62,922 nt of DNA from positions 1 to 62,922 of the forward strand of contig JAHHIE010000038.1 in the NCBI GenBank assembly GCA_019358945.1, written 5' to 3'. Each line of letters opens with the position of its first letter. Within the stretch, counting starts at the first letter, position 1. Under the pieces are notes generated by a model. The model was given only the letters and a program-made list of their open reading frames with translations. It was not told where the DNA came from and did no database searches. This document shows, piece after piece, positions 17,879-25,908 of the stretch. Source of the stretch: Stenomitos rutilans HA7619-LM2. Its GTDB lineage: Bacteria > Cyanobacteriota > Cyanobacteriia > Leptolyngbyales > Leptolyngbyaceae. Both the position numbers and the translations under genes were made by a program.

Positions 17879-18895
17879 ATGACCGTGAAAAAAGTAGCAA
17901 TTCGTAACGCGCTCCGTCAAGGCAGTCTTGCGGCTGGCATCGTGGGTCTTGCTAGCAGTGCCTTTGTCGCTTGTACCGCAGGCAATCAGATTAATGAAGG
18001 CGTTCAGAAGGCGGTGCAAAGCGGTGATTTGAAATCGATCGCCGTGACCGTTGGCGACCTCAGCAATCCCTTTTTTGTGCTGATGGGACGGGGTGCAGAG
18101 GCAGAAGCCAGAAAGATTGGTGGTGACAGCGTGAGAACGACGATTGTTTCTAGTGGGTATGACCTGAATCAACAGTTCAACCAGATTGAAAACTTCATCG
18201 CGTCCAATACCAATGTCGTTATTCTGAATGCTGCTGATAGCAAGGGCATTGCCCCCGCAGTCGCCAAAGCCAAGCAAGCAGGGTTGATTGTCATTGCGGT
18301 GGACACGGGCGCTGATGGCGGCGTGGATGCCACGATTACGTCCAACAATGTGCAAGCGGGACAGCTCAGTTGTCAATACATTGTTGATCGCCTCAAGGGT
18401 AAGGGCAATGTAGTTATCGTCAACGGGCCGCCCGTCAATTCAGTGCTCGATCGGGTGAAAGGCTGTGAAGACGTCTTTGCCAAAAATCCAGGTATCAAAG
18501 TGCTGTCTAAAGACCAGAACGCGGAAGGCAGTCGAGATGGTGGGTTACGCGTGATGACGGATTTGCTGACTTCGTTTCCCAAAATTGATGCCGTCTTTTC
18601 GATCAATGACCCTAGCGGCATTGGGGCAGAACTCGCTGCCAAACAGGCGAAACGCAATGAATTCTTCATTGTGAGTGTAGATGGTGCACCCGAAGCAAAA
18701 CAGGCGATCGAAGACCCTAAGAGCCTTTTTGTTGCAACGGCTGCTCAAGACCCACTGGGCATGACTCAGAAAGCCGTGCAGGTGGGTAACGATATTTTGC
18801 ATGGTAAAAGACCTGCCGACCCCAACATTTTGATTCCCGTTAAGCTCATTACCCGCGACAACGTCAGTAGCTACAAAGGCTGGACGGGAGAGTGA
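17879..18895 (+). CDS. rbsB: ribose-type ABC transporter substrate-binding lipoprotein
   Basis: This is a periplasmic binding protein of the RbsB/sugar-binding family 1 fold, about 338 residues. A hydrophobic signal (LAAGIVGLASSAFVAC) ends in a lipobox-like FVAC, predicting a lipid-anchored binding protein. Mature motifs include VTVGDLSNPFFVLMGRGAEAEA, FIASNTNVVILNAADSKGIAPA and IVIAVDTGADGGVDATITSN, with the C-terminal DAVFSINDPSGIGAELAAKQ typical of the family. It is the first gene of an operon with rbsA and rbsC. The ATG at 17879 is chosen, with 17870 possible. Ribose is the likely substrate because of the divergent ribokinase; another pentose cannot be excluded. Confidence 0.9.
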   Translation: MTVKKVAIRNALRQGSLAAGIVGLASSAFVACTAGNQINEGVQKAVQSGDLKSIAVTVGDLSNPFFVLMGRGAEAEARKIGGDSVRTTIVSSGYDLNQQFNQIENFIASNTNVVILNAADSKGIAPAVAKAKQAGLIVIAVDTGADGGVDATITSNNVQAGQLSCQYIVDRLKGKGNVVIVNGPPVNSVLDRVKGCEDVFAKNPGIKVLSKDQNAEGSRDGGLRVMTDLLTSFPKIDAVFSINDPSGIGAELAAKQAKRNEFFIVSVDGAPEAKQAIEDPKSLFVATAAQDPLGMTQKAVQVGNDILHGKRPADPNILIPVKLITRDNVSSYKGWTGE

Positions 18896-18987
18896 GGGAT
18901 GAAGGCTAAAGGCTAAAGGCTGAATGCAAGCCATCTAGAAACTTCCATCTTTATAAATAGAACAATAAAATTTTTTGGGAGTTGTTT

Positions 18988-20541
18988 ATGACAATTGATA
19001 CACAAACCTCAGTGCCTGATGCGCCGATCGCAACACCCGTTTTAGAAATGCGAGGTATTACCAAACGGTTTAGTGGTGTACCCGCGCTGCAAAACGTCAA
19101 TCTCACCATTTATCCCGGTGAAGTCCATGCCTTGATGGGTGAAAATGGCGCTGGCAAAAGCACGCTGATGAAGATTCTGGCGGGGGCGTATATTGCCGAT
19201 GAAGGCGAAATTCGCATTAACGGCGAACCGATCGACATTGCTGATCCGGGCAGAGCAAGACGTGCAGGCATTACGTTGATTTATCAAGAACTGAACGTTG
19301 CACCCAATTTGACCGTAACGGAAAACATCTTCATGGGCAGCGAGTTGCGACGGGGGCAATTTCTCGATCGCGAACAGATGGAACGTCATGCCGCAGAAGT
19401 GTTAGCAACTCTGGGAGCTGATTTTGAACCAAATGATGTGGTCTCTACTCTGTCGATCGCTGAGCAGCAGCAGCTTGAAATTGCCCGTGCGCTCAAAGAC
19501 AAAAGCCGCATTTTGGTGATGGATGAACCGACGGCAGCCTTGTCCGATCGGGAAACCGAGCGCTTGTTTGAAGTCATCCGCAAACTTCGCAGCGATGGCA
19601 TTGCCATTATCTACATCAGCCACCGCATGGAAGAAGTGTATGCGCTCGCCGATCGCATTAGCGTGCTGCGCGATGGCGAATACATCGGTAGCTTGACGCG
19701 GGATGAAATTTCCGCAGACCGCCTGGTGCAGATGATGGTGGGTCGATCGATGGGCGATTTCTATGAACACAAGCGGCAGACTAATGTGGGTGCTGCGGTG
19801 CTGGAAGTCAGAAACATCAGCGACGGACGCAAGGTCAAACCAGCCAACTTGACGCTTCATGCAGGCGAAATTGTCGGACTGTCAGGCTTGGTGGGTGCAG
19901 GGCGCACGGAGCTATCGCGGCTCATTTTTGGTGCCGATCCAAAGACCAGTGGTGATGTGTTTCTGAATGGTAAACAGCTACGGATTAACTCACCCGGAGA
20001 CGCGATCGCGGCAGGCATTGGCTACGTTCCCGAAGATCGCAAAGATCAGGGCTTGTTTTTGGAGATGAGTTCGGGCAAAAACATTGCGCTCAATTCACTG
20101 CGGGAGGATGCCAGAATCGGCGTCATCAACTTTGGCACGATTGGCAAAATTGCCTCAGATGCCGTTCGCGATTTCAATATCCGGCTGGCGAATTTAGAAA
20201 TCCGCGCGATGGATTTATCGGGTGGAAACCAGCAAAAGCTTTTGCTGGCACGGTGGTTAGCCATTAAACCTAAAGTGCTGCTGCTGGATGAACCCACTCG
20301 TGGCGTAGATATTGGTGCCAAAAGCGAGATCTATCGCATTATCAGTGACCTATCTGCACAAGGGGTTGCCATTCTCATGGTGTCCAGTGAACTGGCAGAA
20401 ATTGTGGGCATGAGCGATCGCGTCCTCGTCATGCGCGAAGGGCAACTGGTTGGCGAACTGGGCGGCACAACAGGCATTGAAATCACACAGGAGAACATTA
20501 TGGGTTACGCCACAGGAGCATCGGAGGTTACCGCATTATGA
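18988..20541 (+). CDS. rbsA: sugar ABC transporter ATPase (two ABC domains)
   Basis: The protein is 517 residues with two nucleotide-binding domains, as in RbsA/MglA/XylG. The first has Walker [10 protein letters not shown] (about 51-59), a signature region [15 protein letters not shown] and Walker [13 protein letters not shown]. The second has the degenerate Walker A typical of this class ([10 protein letters not shown]), signature LSGGNQQK and Walker [13 protein letters not shown]. The ATG at 18988 follows GGGAG at good spacing, so the in-frame TTG at 18982 is not needed. It overlaps rbsC by four bases (ATGA), indicating translational coupling. It energises ribose import. Confidence 0.94.
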   Translation: MTIDTQTSVPDAPIATPVLEMRGITKRFSGVPALQNVNLTIYPGEVHALMGENGAGKSTLMKILAGAYIADEGEIRINGEPIDIADPGRARRAGITLIYQELNVAPNLTVTENIFMGSELRRGQFLDREQMERHAAEVLATLGADFEPNDVVSTLSIAEQQQLEIARALKDKSRILVMDEPTAALSDRETERLFEVIRKLRSDGIAIIYISHRMEEVYALADRISVLRDGEYIGSLTRDEISADRLVQMMVGRSMGDFYEHKRQTNVGAAVLEVRNISDGRKVKPANLTLHAGEIVGLSGLVGAGRTELSRLIFGADPKTSGDVFLNGKQLRINSPGDAIAAGIGYVPEDRKDQGLFLEMSSGKNIALNSLREDARIGVINFGTIGKIASDAVRDFNIRLANLEIRAMDLSGGNQQKLLLARWLAIKPKVLLLDEPTRGVDIGAKSEIYRIISDLSAQGVAILMVSSELAEIVGMSDRVLVMREGQLVGELGGTTGIEITQENIMGYATGASEVTAL

Positions 20542-21539
20542 GTCAAACCGAGTTAACCCCACTGGGGCGGAACACGGGCGATCGACCCAAAGCGCGACAG
20601 CGAAGCAGCACCAAAAACTGGCTGCAAGTAGCAGGCATTCTACCGATTTTGCTGCTCATTTGCATTCTGTTTACCGTGCTTTCGCCCAGCTTTCTGACTC
20701 CCGGCAACCTGGTCAACATTGCACGGCAAGCCTCGATTAACATCGTGCTGGCAACCGGGATGACGTTTGTCATTCTCACAGGTGGCATTGATCTATCCGT
20801 TGGCTCTATTCTTGGCGTATCGGCTGTCATCGCTGTTCTGGTCTCCTTATTGCCTGCGCTAAGTTGGGCTGCGATTCCCGTGGCGCTGTTAGCAGGCTTG
20901 CTGATGGGGTTGGCAAATGGTGCGCTCATTGCCTTTCTAGATTTGCCGCCGTTTATCGTGACGTTGGGCGCACTCACCGCCTGGCGGGGTGCGGCATACC
21001 TTGTGGCAAACGGTACCACGGTCATCAACCGCGACCTTGGTTTCGCCTGGATTGGTAACAACTACCTGGGGCCTTTACCCTGGTTGGTAGTGATTGCGCT
21101 GTTAGCGATCGGTGCAAGCTGGTTTGTGCTACGACGCACTGTATTGGGTGTGCAGATCTATGCAGTGGGCGGCAATCAACGAGCGGCACGGCTTACAGGT
21201 ATTAAAGTCAACCGAGTGCTGCTATTTGTCTATGGGGTCAGCGGTCTACTGGCAGGCTTGGCAGGCATCATGAGTTCCAGCCGTCTCTACAGTGCTACTG
21301 GGCTGTTGGGGAATGGGTATGAGTTAGACGCGATCGCCGCTGTCATTTTAGGCGGCACGAGTTTTACAGGCGGCATCGGCACCATGCCAGGAACCCTGCT
21401 GGGTGCGCTGATTATCGCCGTGCTAAACAACGGGTTGACGCTGCTAAACATGTCGTACTTCTGGCAGTTGGTGGTGAAAGGTCTGGTGATTATTGTTGCC
21501 GTCACCATTGATCGACTCCGTAGGCGAGGCGGACGCTAA
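20538..21539 (+). CDS. rbsC: ribose ABC transporter permease
   Basis: This is an RbsC-type integral membrane permease of 333 residues with eight to ten hydrophobic helices. Family motifs include [38 protein letters not shown], the cytoplasmic coupling-loop-like [15 protein letters not shown], and [18 protein letters not shown] near the end. The N-terminal 30 residues are polar and basic ([13 protein letters not shown]), likely cytoplasmic. It overlaps rbsA by four bases and is the last gene of the operon. Confidence 0.94.
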   Translation: MSQTELTPLGRNTGDRPKARQRSSTKNWLQVAGILPILLLICILFTVLSPSFLTPGNLVNIARQASINIVLATGMTFVILTGGIDLSVGSILGVSAVIAVLVSLLPALSWAAIPVALLAGLLMGLANGALIAFLDLPPFIVTLGALTAWRGAAYLVANGTTVINRDLGFAWIGNNYLGPLPWLVVIALLAIGASWFVLRRTVLGVQIYAVGGNQRAARLTGIKVNRVLLFVYGVSGLLAGLAGIMSSSRLYSATGLLGNGYELDAIAAVILGGTSFTGGIGTMPGTLLGALIIAVLNNGLTLLNMSYFWQLVVKGLVIIVAVTIDRLRRRGGR

Positions 21540-21638
21540 ATTCAGCCGATTGAACAACTAACGGCTCCTTAAGGTGCGATCGCTAGGAACGATCGCCACC
21601 CAAGGAACCATCGTCGTTTCAATTAAGCCTAATATGTC

Positions 21639-21730
21639 ATACCAATTTAAAGCATGATTACTTCAGATCAATCGCCGGGAGGGGCACGGCAATGCCGTGC
21701 CCCTACAGAATGTGCAGCTTAAATTGGTAT
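21639..21730. repeat. 92-bp MITE-like palindromic element
   Basis: The outer inverted repeats are ATACCAATTTAAAGC (21639-21653) and GCTTAAATTGGTAT (21717-21730). Inside is a perfect hairpin AGGGGCACGGC-AAT-GCCGTGCCCCT (21680-21704). It lies in the spacer after rbsC and has no coding capacity. Similar GGGGCACGGC palindromes are common repeats in cyanobacteria; the flanking repeats make this copy look like a discrete element. Confidence 0.7.
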
Positions 21731-21794
21731 CAGTACGCTCAATAGGCTAGAACGCACGCGAAGCAACCTCTTCTGCCTTTACCTTTTGCCTTCT

Positions 21795-22412
21795 CTAGGG
21801 ACCCGTAGGGTTAGTCGAAACATCAGTCGGAACCACCACAGGCTGCCCTTTTTGCTGACGAATCTGGTAAGAAACACTACTTTCAGCCGATGGACAACAC
21901 AGTGCATCAGCCTCTTTGTAGCGTGCAAATTCAGCCGAAAGCTCGGTCTCTTCAAACAAGTAGGTGCGACCAGACGCGCCATCTGTCCGTGAATCCATTG
22001 GCTGTGGGGAAAGCGTTCCAGCAAATTTGCCATTCACAAATACAAAATCCTGATAGCCCAACGGACGGCACATACCATCGACACCGCTAAAACCTGTGAC
22101 AAGCGACACTTTCCCAAACCGCTGATAAGACCCAAAAAGTTTCCATCCAGCACTGTTTACGGCTTTATCTTCAGGAGCCGTGGCAGGTCGTATCGTCGCC
22201 TTGCACTGGTGGAAATTGTCTAGATCAACGCTGGATAAAGGCGCTTTGGGTAGGGAAGCACCCGGTTTATTCCAGTTGGCTGGTTTTGCCTGATCTAACC
22301 AGAAGCTTTTGCCTGGTGGCTGAGCGATCGTGACAGAAATGGTACTGAAGGCAAGGAAAATCGCCGTGGCATATCCAATTGATTGATAATGTGTTCGCTT
22401 GCAGTCGCTCAT
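21795..22412 (-). CDS. secreted protein, LppP/LprE-like
   Basis: The protein is 205 residues with a signal peptide (about residues 12-30: IGYATAIFLAFSTISVTIAQ). The mature part has KATIRPATAPEDKAVNSAGW, KLFGSYQRFGKVSLVTGFSG and FVFVNGKFAGTLSPQPMDSR, a pattern seen in cyanobacterial LppP/LprE-family envelope proteins. Four cysteines, including an adjacent pair in ALCCPS, could form disulfides. It converges with rbsC across the MITE-like repeat. The family assignment is from memory of the pattern and moderate in strength; no enzymatic role is suggested. Confidence 0.7.
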   Translation of the reverse strand: MSDCKRTHYQSIGYATAIFLAFSTISVTIAQPPGKSFWLDQAKPANWNKPGASLPKAPLSSVDLDNFHQCKATIRPATAPEDKAVNSAGWKLFGSYQRFGKVSLVTGFSGVDGMCRPLGYQDFVFVNGKFAGTLSPQPMDSRTDGASGRTYLFEETELSAEFARYKEADALCCPSAESSVSYQIRQQKGQPVVVPTDVSTNPTGP

Positions 22413-22499
22413 GCTGAATACTTTTTCATTTACTTACATTTTTGACAAACCTAATTTTACGCGTCAGAAGCTCAAGACAAATTAAGAGCAGCGATCGCC

Positions 22500-24203
22500 T
22501 CATTCTGATGCCAATACCGTAACTTTAGCGTCGGAAGCCTTTTTTGCCTGCACGATGGGCATTTCTATATAAAAGGCTGAACCTTGATCAGGGGTAGACA
22601 CACAACGTAGCGTACCGCCGTGTCGTTCAATAATTTGATAGCTGATGGAAAGCCCTAACCCTGTCCCTTTACCAACAACTTTTGTTGTAAAGAACGGGTC
22701 AAACAGCTTTTGCTGCGTCGCACTTGACATCCCTGGCCCATTATCGCGCACCACAATCTGAACGTGCTCTGTATCGAGCCTTTGAGTTTGAATGGTAATC
22801 ACTCCGGGCCGATCGCGATTCACGTCCTTGTCATCGTTGGCATGAGCGTCTTGCAACGCATCGATCGCATTCGACAAAAGATTCATAAAGACCTGATTTA
22901 ATTGCCCCGCCGAGCATTCCACCAACGGCAATTCACCATAGTCTTTAATCACTTCAATACCCGGTTGCTGAGGAGACGGTTTCAACCGATGCTGCAAAAT
23001 CATCAGCGTACTGTCAATCCCTTCATGAAGCCATACATGCTTCATTTCAAACTGGTCTAAGCGCGAAAAATTGCGGAGCGACAGAACAATTTCACGAATG
23101 CGATCGGTGCCTACCTTCATAGATGCTAGTAGCTTGGGTAAGTCTGCCAAAATAAAGTCCAGATCAATCAAATCAATCTTTGCCTGCACATCTGCTGGCA
23201 ACACAACATAAATCTCTTTGTAAAGCTGCAAAAGGTCGAGCAAATCTTGTGTGTAGTGGTCAACGTGAGCCAAATTACCATAAATAAAATTGACTGGATT
23301 ATTGATTTCATGCGCCACACCCGCTACAAGTTGCCCCAAAGACGACATCTTTTCAGATTGCACCAGTTGAAGCTGCATCGCCTGCAATTGATGCAAGGTT
23401 GCTTCAAGCTCCTGAGTCTTTGCCTGTGTTTCCTGAAGCAGTTCTGCCTGATAAAGCGCCACATCAAGCTGAACGGCAATTTGGCGAACAAATTCAATCT
23501 CTGATGTTTGCCACTGACGCGGTTCAGAACATTGATGAATACACAACAACCCCCACAGCACCTTGCCTCTCAGAAGTGGCACAATCAAATTAGCTCTGAT
23601 TTGAAACTGTGAGAGAACCGCAATATGGCAATCGGCTAACCCCGCGTTGAGCACATCGGCTACCGCTTGAATTTGCCCCTGCTGATAATGCACCGCATAC
23701 CGTTCGCCAAAACAATGGTCATGAATACGGCGCTTGAGAGCCGATGCATAGGGCGGGAGTACCGCTTCTGAAACAAATTCACCGTCATCAAAGCCTGAGT
23801 CGGGGTAGAACCGAAAAATACCCACCCGATCGACATTGAGTAGCTGACGCACTTCGGTCGCTGCCAAATGAAAAATAGCGTCTAGCCCAAGTGGGGCACG
23901 AATCTTACCAATGACCTCTGCCAGAGCCTGTTGCTGCTCCGTAAGGTGTTGTAACGCAGCGGTGCGTTGCTCAACATGAAGCTCCAGATCCTCATTTTGA
24001 CGCTTGAGCTTGTTCTGAGTTTGTTCAAGCAGTTGCTTGCTCACTTGCTTGTGCTGCTGAAGCTGGTACACCAGCCACAAGGATACCCCACCAAGAATGG
24101 CGATCGCGCCACCACACAGCAACAGTAGGAGATCAGCACCGCTCCAATCAGATTCAACGACAAGCAAAAACAGCCGATGTAGATTCAGAGCCCAATCCAT
24201 CAT
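22500..24203 (-). CDS. sensor histidine kinase with bilin-type (DXCF) GAF domain
   Basis: The protein is 567 residues: a membrane segment (about 24-46), a coiled coil (50-95), a GAF domain (about 98-255), a coiled linker, a HisKA domain with phospho-His at GVAHEINNP (His298), and an HATPase with DNGPGM and GKGTGLGLS. The GAF carries DHCF (162-165) and DCH (191-193), that is, a DXCF cysteine at 164 and a CH cysteine at 192, 28 residues apart, with RANLIVPLL and LWGLLCIHQC after them. This is the layout of two-cysteine cyanobacteriochromes such as TePixJ. It is therefore probably a blue/green or violet light sensor kinase. No response regulator gene is adjacent. Confidence 0.85.
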   Translation of the reverse strand: MMDWALNLHRLFLLVVESDWSGADLLLLLCGGAIAILGGVSLWLVYQLQQHKQVSKQLLEQTQNKLKRQNEDLELHVEQRTAALQHLTEQQQALAEVIGKIRAPLGLDAIFHLAATEVRQLLNVDRVGIFRFYPDSGFDDGEFVSEAVLPPYASALKRRIHDHCFGERYAVHYQQGQIQAVADVLNAGLADCHIAVLSQFQIRANLIVPLLRGKVLWGLLCIHQCSEPRQWQTSEIEFVRQIAVQLDVALYQAELLQETQAKTQELEATLHQLQAMQLQLVQSEKMSSLGQLVAGVAHEINNPVNFIYGNLAHVDHYTQDLLDLLQLYKEIYVVLPADVQAKIDLIDLDFILADLPKLLASMKVGTDRIREIVLSLRNFSRLDQFEMKHVWLHEGIDSTLMILQHRLKPSPQQPGIEVIKDYGELPLVECSAGQLNQVFMNLLSNAIDALQDAHANDDKDVNRDRPGVITIQTQRLDTEHVQIVVRDNGPGMSSATQQKLFDPFFTTKVVGKGTGLGLSISYQIIERHGGTLRCVSTPDQGSAFYIEMPIVQAKKASDAKVTVLASE

Positions 24204-24509
24204 TGAAGCATCCTCTCAACCACGCGCATGATGCTTCAGACCTTAACATTTGCAAGAATCAGTAACCACAGTAAAAGTAGCCAAAGTGGTACGCTTCTTC
24301 TCCAAGAAGCGCCTGCACCTCAAAACAGATTCAACAGAGAAAAGATGAATCTCAATCACCGCTTAAATGTAACCTCAAGCATCGAATCTGTGTCGTTGCT
24401 TGAGGCTGCTTTCAGAGTCTATTCATAATATTTATAAAGAGATCGCTGTAGAAAACCCTGTATGCAAAATTTTGCAACATTAAGAAAGCTTGCACCACAA
24501 TCGCCATTG
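24204..24509. other. gene-free spacer
   Basis: This is an AT-rich spacer upstream of the histidine kinase and downstream of the stress-protein gene. A 66-codon plus-strand frame (24228-24428) has no ribosome site or recognisable sequence. Nothing else is seen. Confidence 0.4.
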
Positions 24510-25196
24510 CTAGATGTTAGACCCTGTCGGCGGAATGCCAAGGATAGCACAAGGGAACTCCGTCTCTAACTGTTGTACTAATGGGTGTGTGGCCGAATCG
24601 CACCCTAACAGCAGTAAGGCAGCGGATTCTGCTTGAGCCACCCGCCGCAATTCAGTAGCCACCTGCCCAAAACGGAGATGGGTTTTGAGAGAACCACGCC
24701 ATTCATCCGCCAAATGGCGCGCCTGCCAAAGAATTAAATCGGCCTGGTCAAACTGATTGAGTTGGCAGGCTGCTGCCCGTATCGGTGATTCAGCGACAGC
24801 GCTATTAGAGCGATGCCCTGCATCGAGAGGACGATAGTCAGTGTCGATCACACCGCGATACAACCGCTGGTCAAACTCCTTCTGGTCATAGCCCCACGGG
24901 GTGGAACACTGAAGCGGCAAGGATGGAGCAGGAGAACAGGCATCCGCTGCATCCAAAACATAAACAACTTGCACTGTAACCTGCTTACCCGTTGCCAACC
25001 GTGTCTGGTGCGCAATCCACAGGGTTAAATCCAGAGCCGTTTGGCTACGAGGAGAGCCATTGTAGGCCACAAGAAGGTTGATTCGTTTAGAAGAACTGGA
25101 CTCCACTCCATTAAACGGCACCAACACCATTTGTTTGGCGAGATTAGGGCAGCCCAGCGCGTCTTGCAGACGTGCAAGCATTGATAAAATATTCAC
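24510..25196 (-). CDS. universal-stress-protein-like protein
   Basis: The protein is about 228 residues with an adenine-nucleotide alpha-hydrolase (UspA) type fold. RINLLVAYNGSPRSQTALDL supplies the first strand and helix, HQTRLATGKQVTVQVVYVLD follows, and the C-terminal half ends RVAQAESAALLLLGCDSATHPL. The GTG at 25196 is preferred because GAGAGG lies seven bases upstream; an ATG at 25181 is possible. The classical GxxGxxG ATP loop at the C-terminus is not clear. The mRNA leader carries a ydaO/yuaA-type c-di-AMP aptamer, so expression probably responds to c-di-AMP, a signal tied to osmotic and potassium balance. The protein's own ligand is unknown. Confidence 0.78.
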   Translation of the reverse strand: MNILSMLARLQDALGCPNLAKQMVLVPFNGVESSSSKRINLLVAYNGSPRSQTALDLTLWIAHQTRLATGKQVTVQVVYVLDAADACSPAPSLPLQCSTPWGYDQKEFDQRLYRGVIDTDYRPLDAGHRSNSAVAESPIRAAACQLNQFDQADLILWQARHLADEWRGSLKTHLRFGQVATELRRVAQAESAALLLLGCDSATHPLVQQLETEFPCAILGIPPTGSNI

Positions 25197-25320
25197 GGTT
25201 GAACCTCTCAAGAATAGAGTGTACGAGAGGTGGGTCAGTAACAGATACGAAACCGTTGCTGAGCGGTAGGACGTATCTATCAGGAGACTCCAATAACCAT
25301 AGCTTTTTAAGCAATAGTTT

Positions 25321-25440
25321 TGGGCGACTCCTCCCATTGCCGACGGAGTTAGCTGACGGGCTAAGACTGGAAGGTGTCTCTCTCAAAACGCTGAGATTAG
25401 CCCCAATGATTTGGTTCCTCCGCTTGAGTTGAAGCGCTGT
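25321..25440 (-). promoter_or_regulatory. c-di-AMP riboswitch (ydaO/yuaA type)
   Basis: Read on the minus strand, the conserved blocks occur in order. A CGCTT..AAGCG hairpin (25436-25421) is followed by GGAGGAACCAA (25421-25411), TTGGGGCTAATCTC (about 25406-25393) and the 3' block CCGTCAGCTAACTCCGTCGG (25359-25340). These match the ydaO/yuaA consensus (GGGGAACC, GGGGTGAATC, CCGTCAGCTAACC..GT.GGC). It ends about 125 bases before the GTG of the stress-protein gene on the same strand. I see no U-tract terminator after it, so control may act on translation or through a structure I cannot fold by eye. Confidence 0.8.
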
Positions 25441-25908
25441 ATACATGCCCTTGCTTAGGCATCAACTCATATTAGGCTACCCACTTGTCTAACAACTGAC
25501 GGACGAGTCTGATCGTCACCAAATGTGTTGTAAAAGAGCAAAGCACAGTGCAGTAAAGCTAACTTAGACCATGTTAAGCGGTCTAAACTGCTATCTCTAA
25601 AACAGAAGCAACACATCTCTGCTTGATCAAGTTAAATCATCCTTAGTCAATATAGCTCACTGAAGCTTTATTGGTTATCTTCCCTTGGAGAGTTTAACGA
25701 TGTGTTTACCGTACTATCGCATTCAGGGCTTGAACTTAAACCTTTTATCTCCCAAGTCTTAGCAGAGGGTCCATCAGCGCTTTAAAGCATGGGTATAGGT
25801 TATGGAAGAGCCAGTCTAAAATCAAGCTATATGATGAATGGAACGATCGCGTTGATCGAATCGCGTAAGTCGATCGCTTAGTCTCCACTACAGGTAGGAT
25901 TTTTGGGC
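25441..25908. other. gene-free spacer with divergent promoters
   Basis: The stretch lies between the riboswitch and the helicase gene and must hold the promoters for both. AGGTAGGA at 25892-25899 is the ribosome site of the helicase. No open frame, repeat or RNA gene is recognised. Confidence 0.4.

Noticed and set aside
17792-18376. 194-codon minus-strand frame
   Set aside because: It overlaps rbsB and its leader on the other strand; rbsB has clear family motifs.
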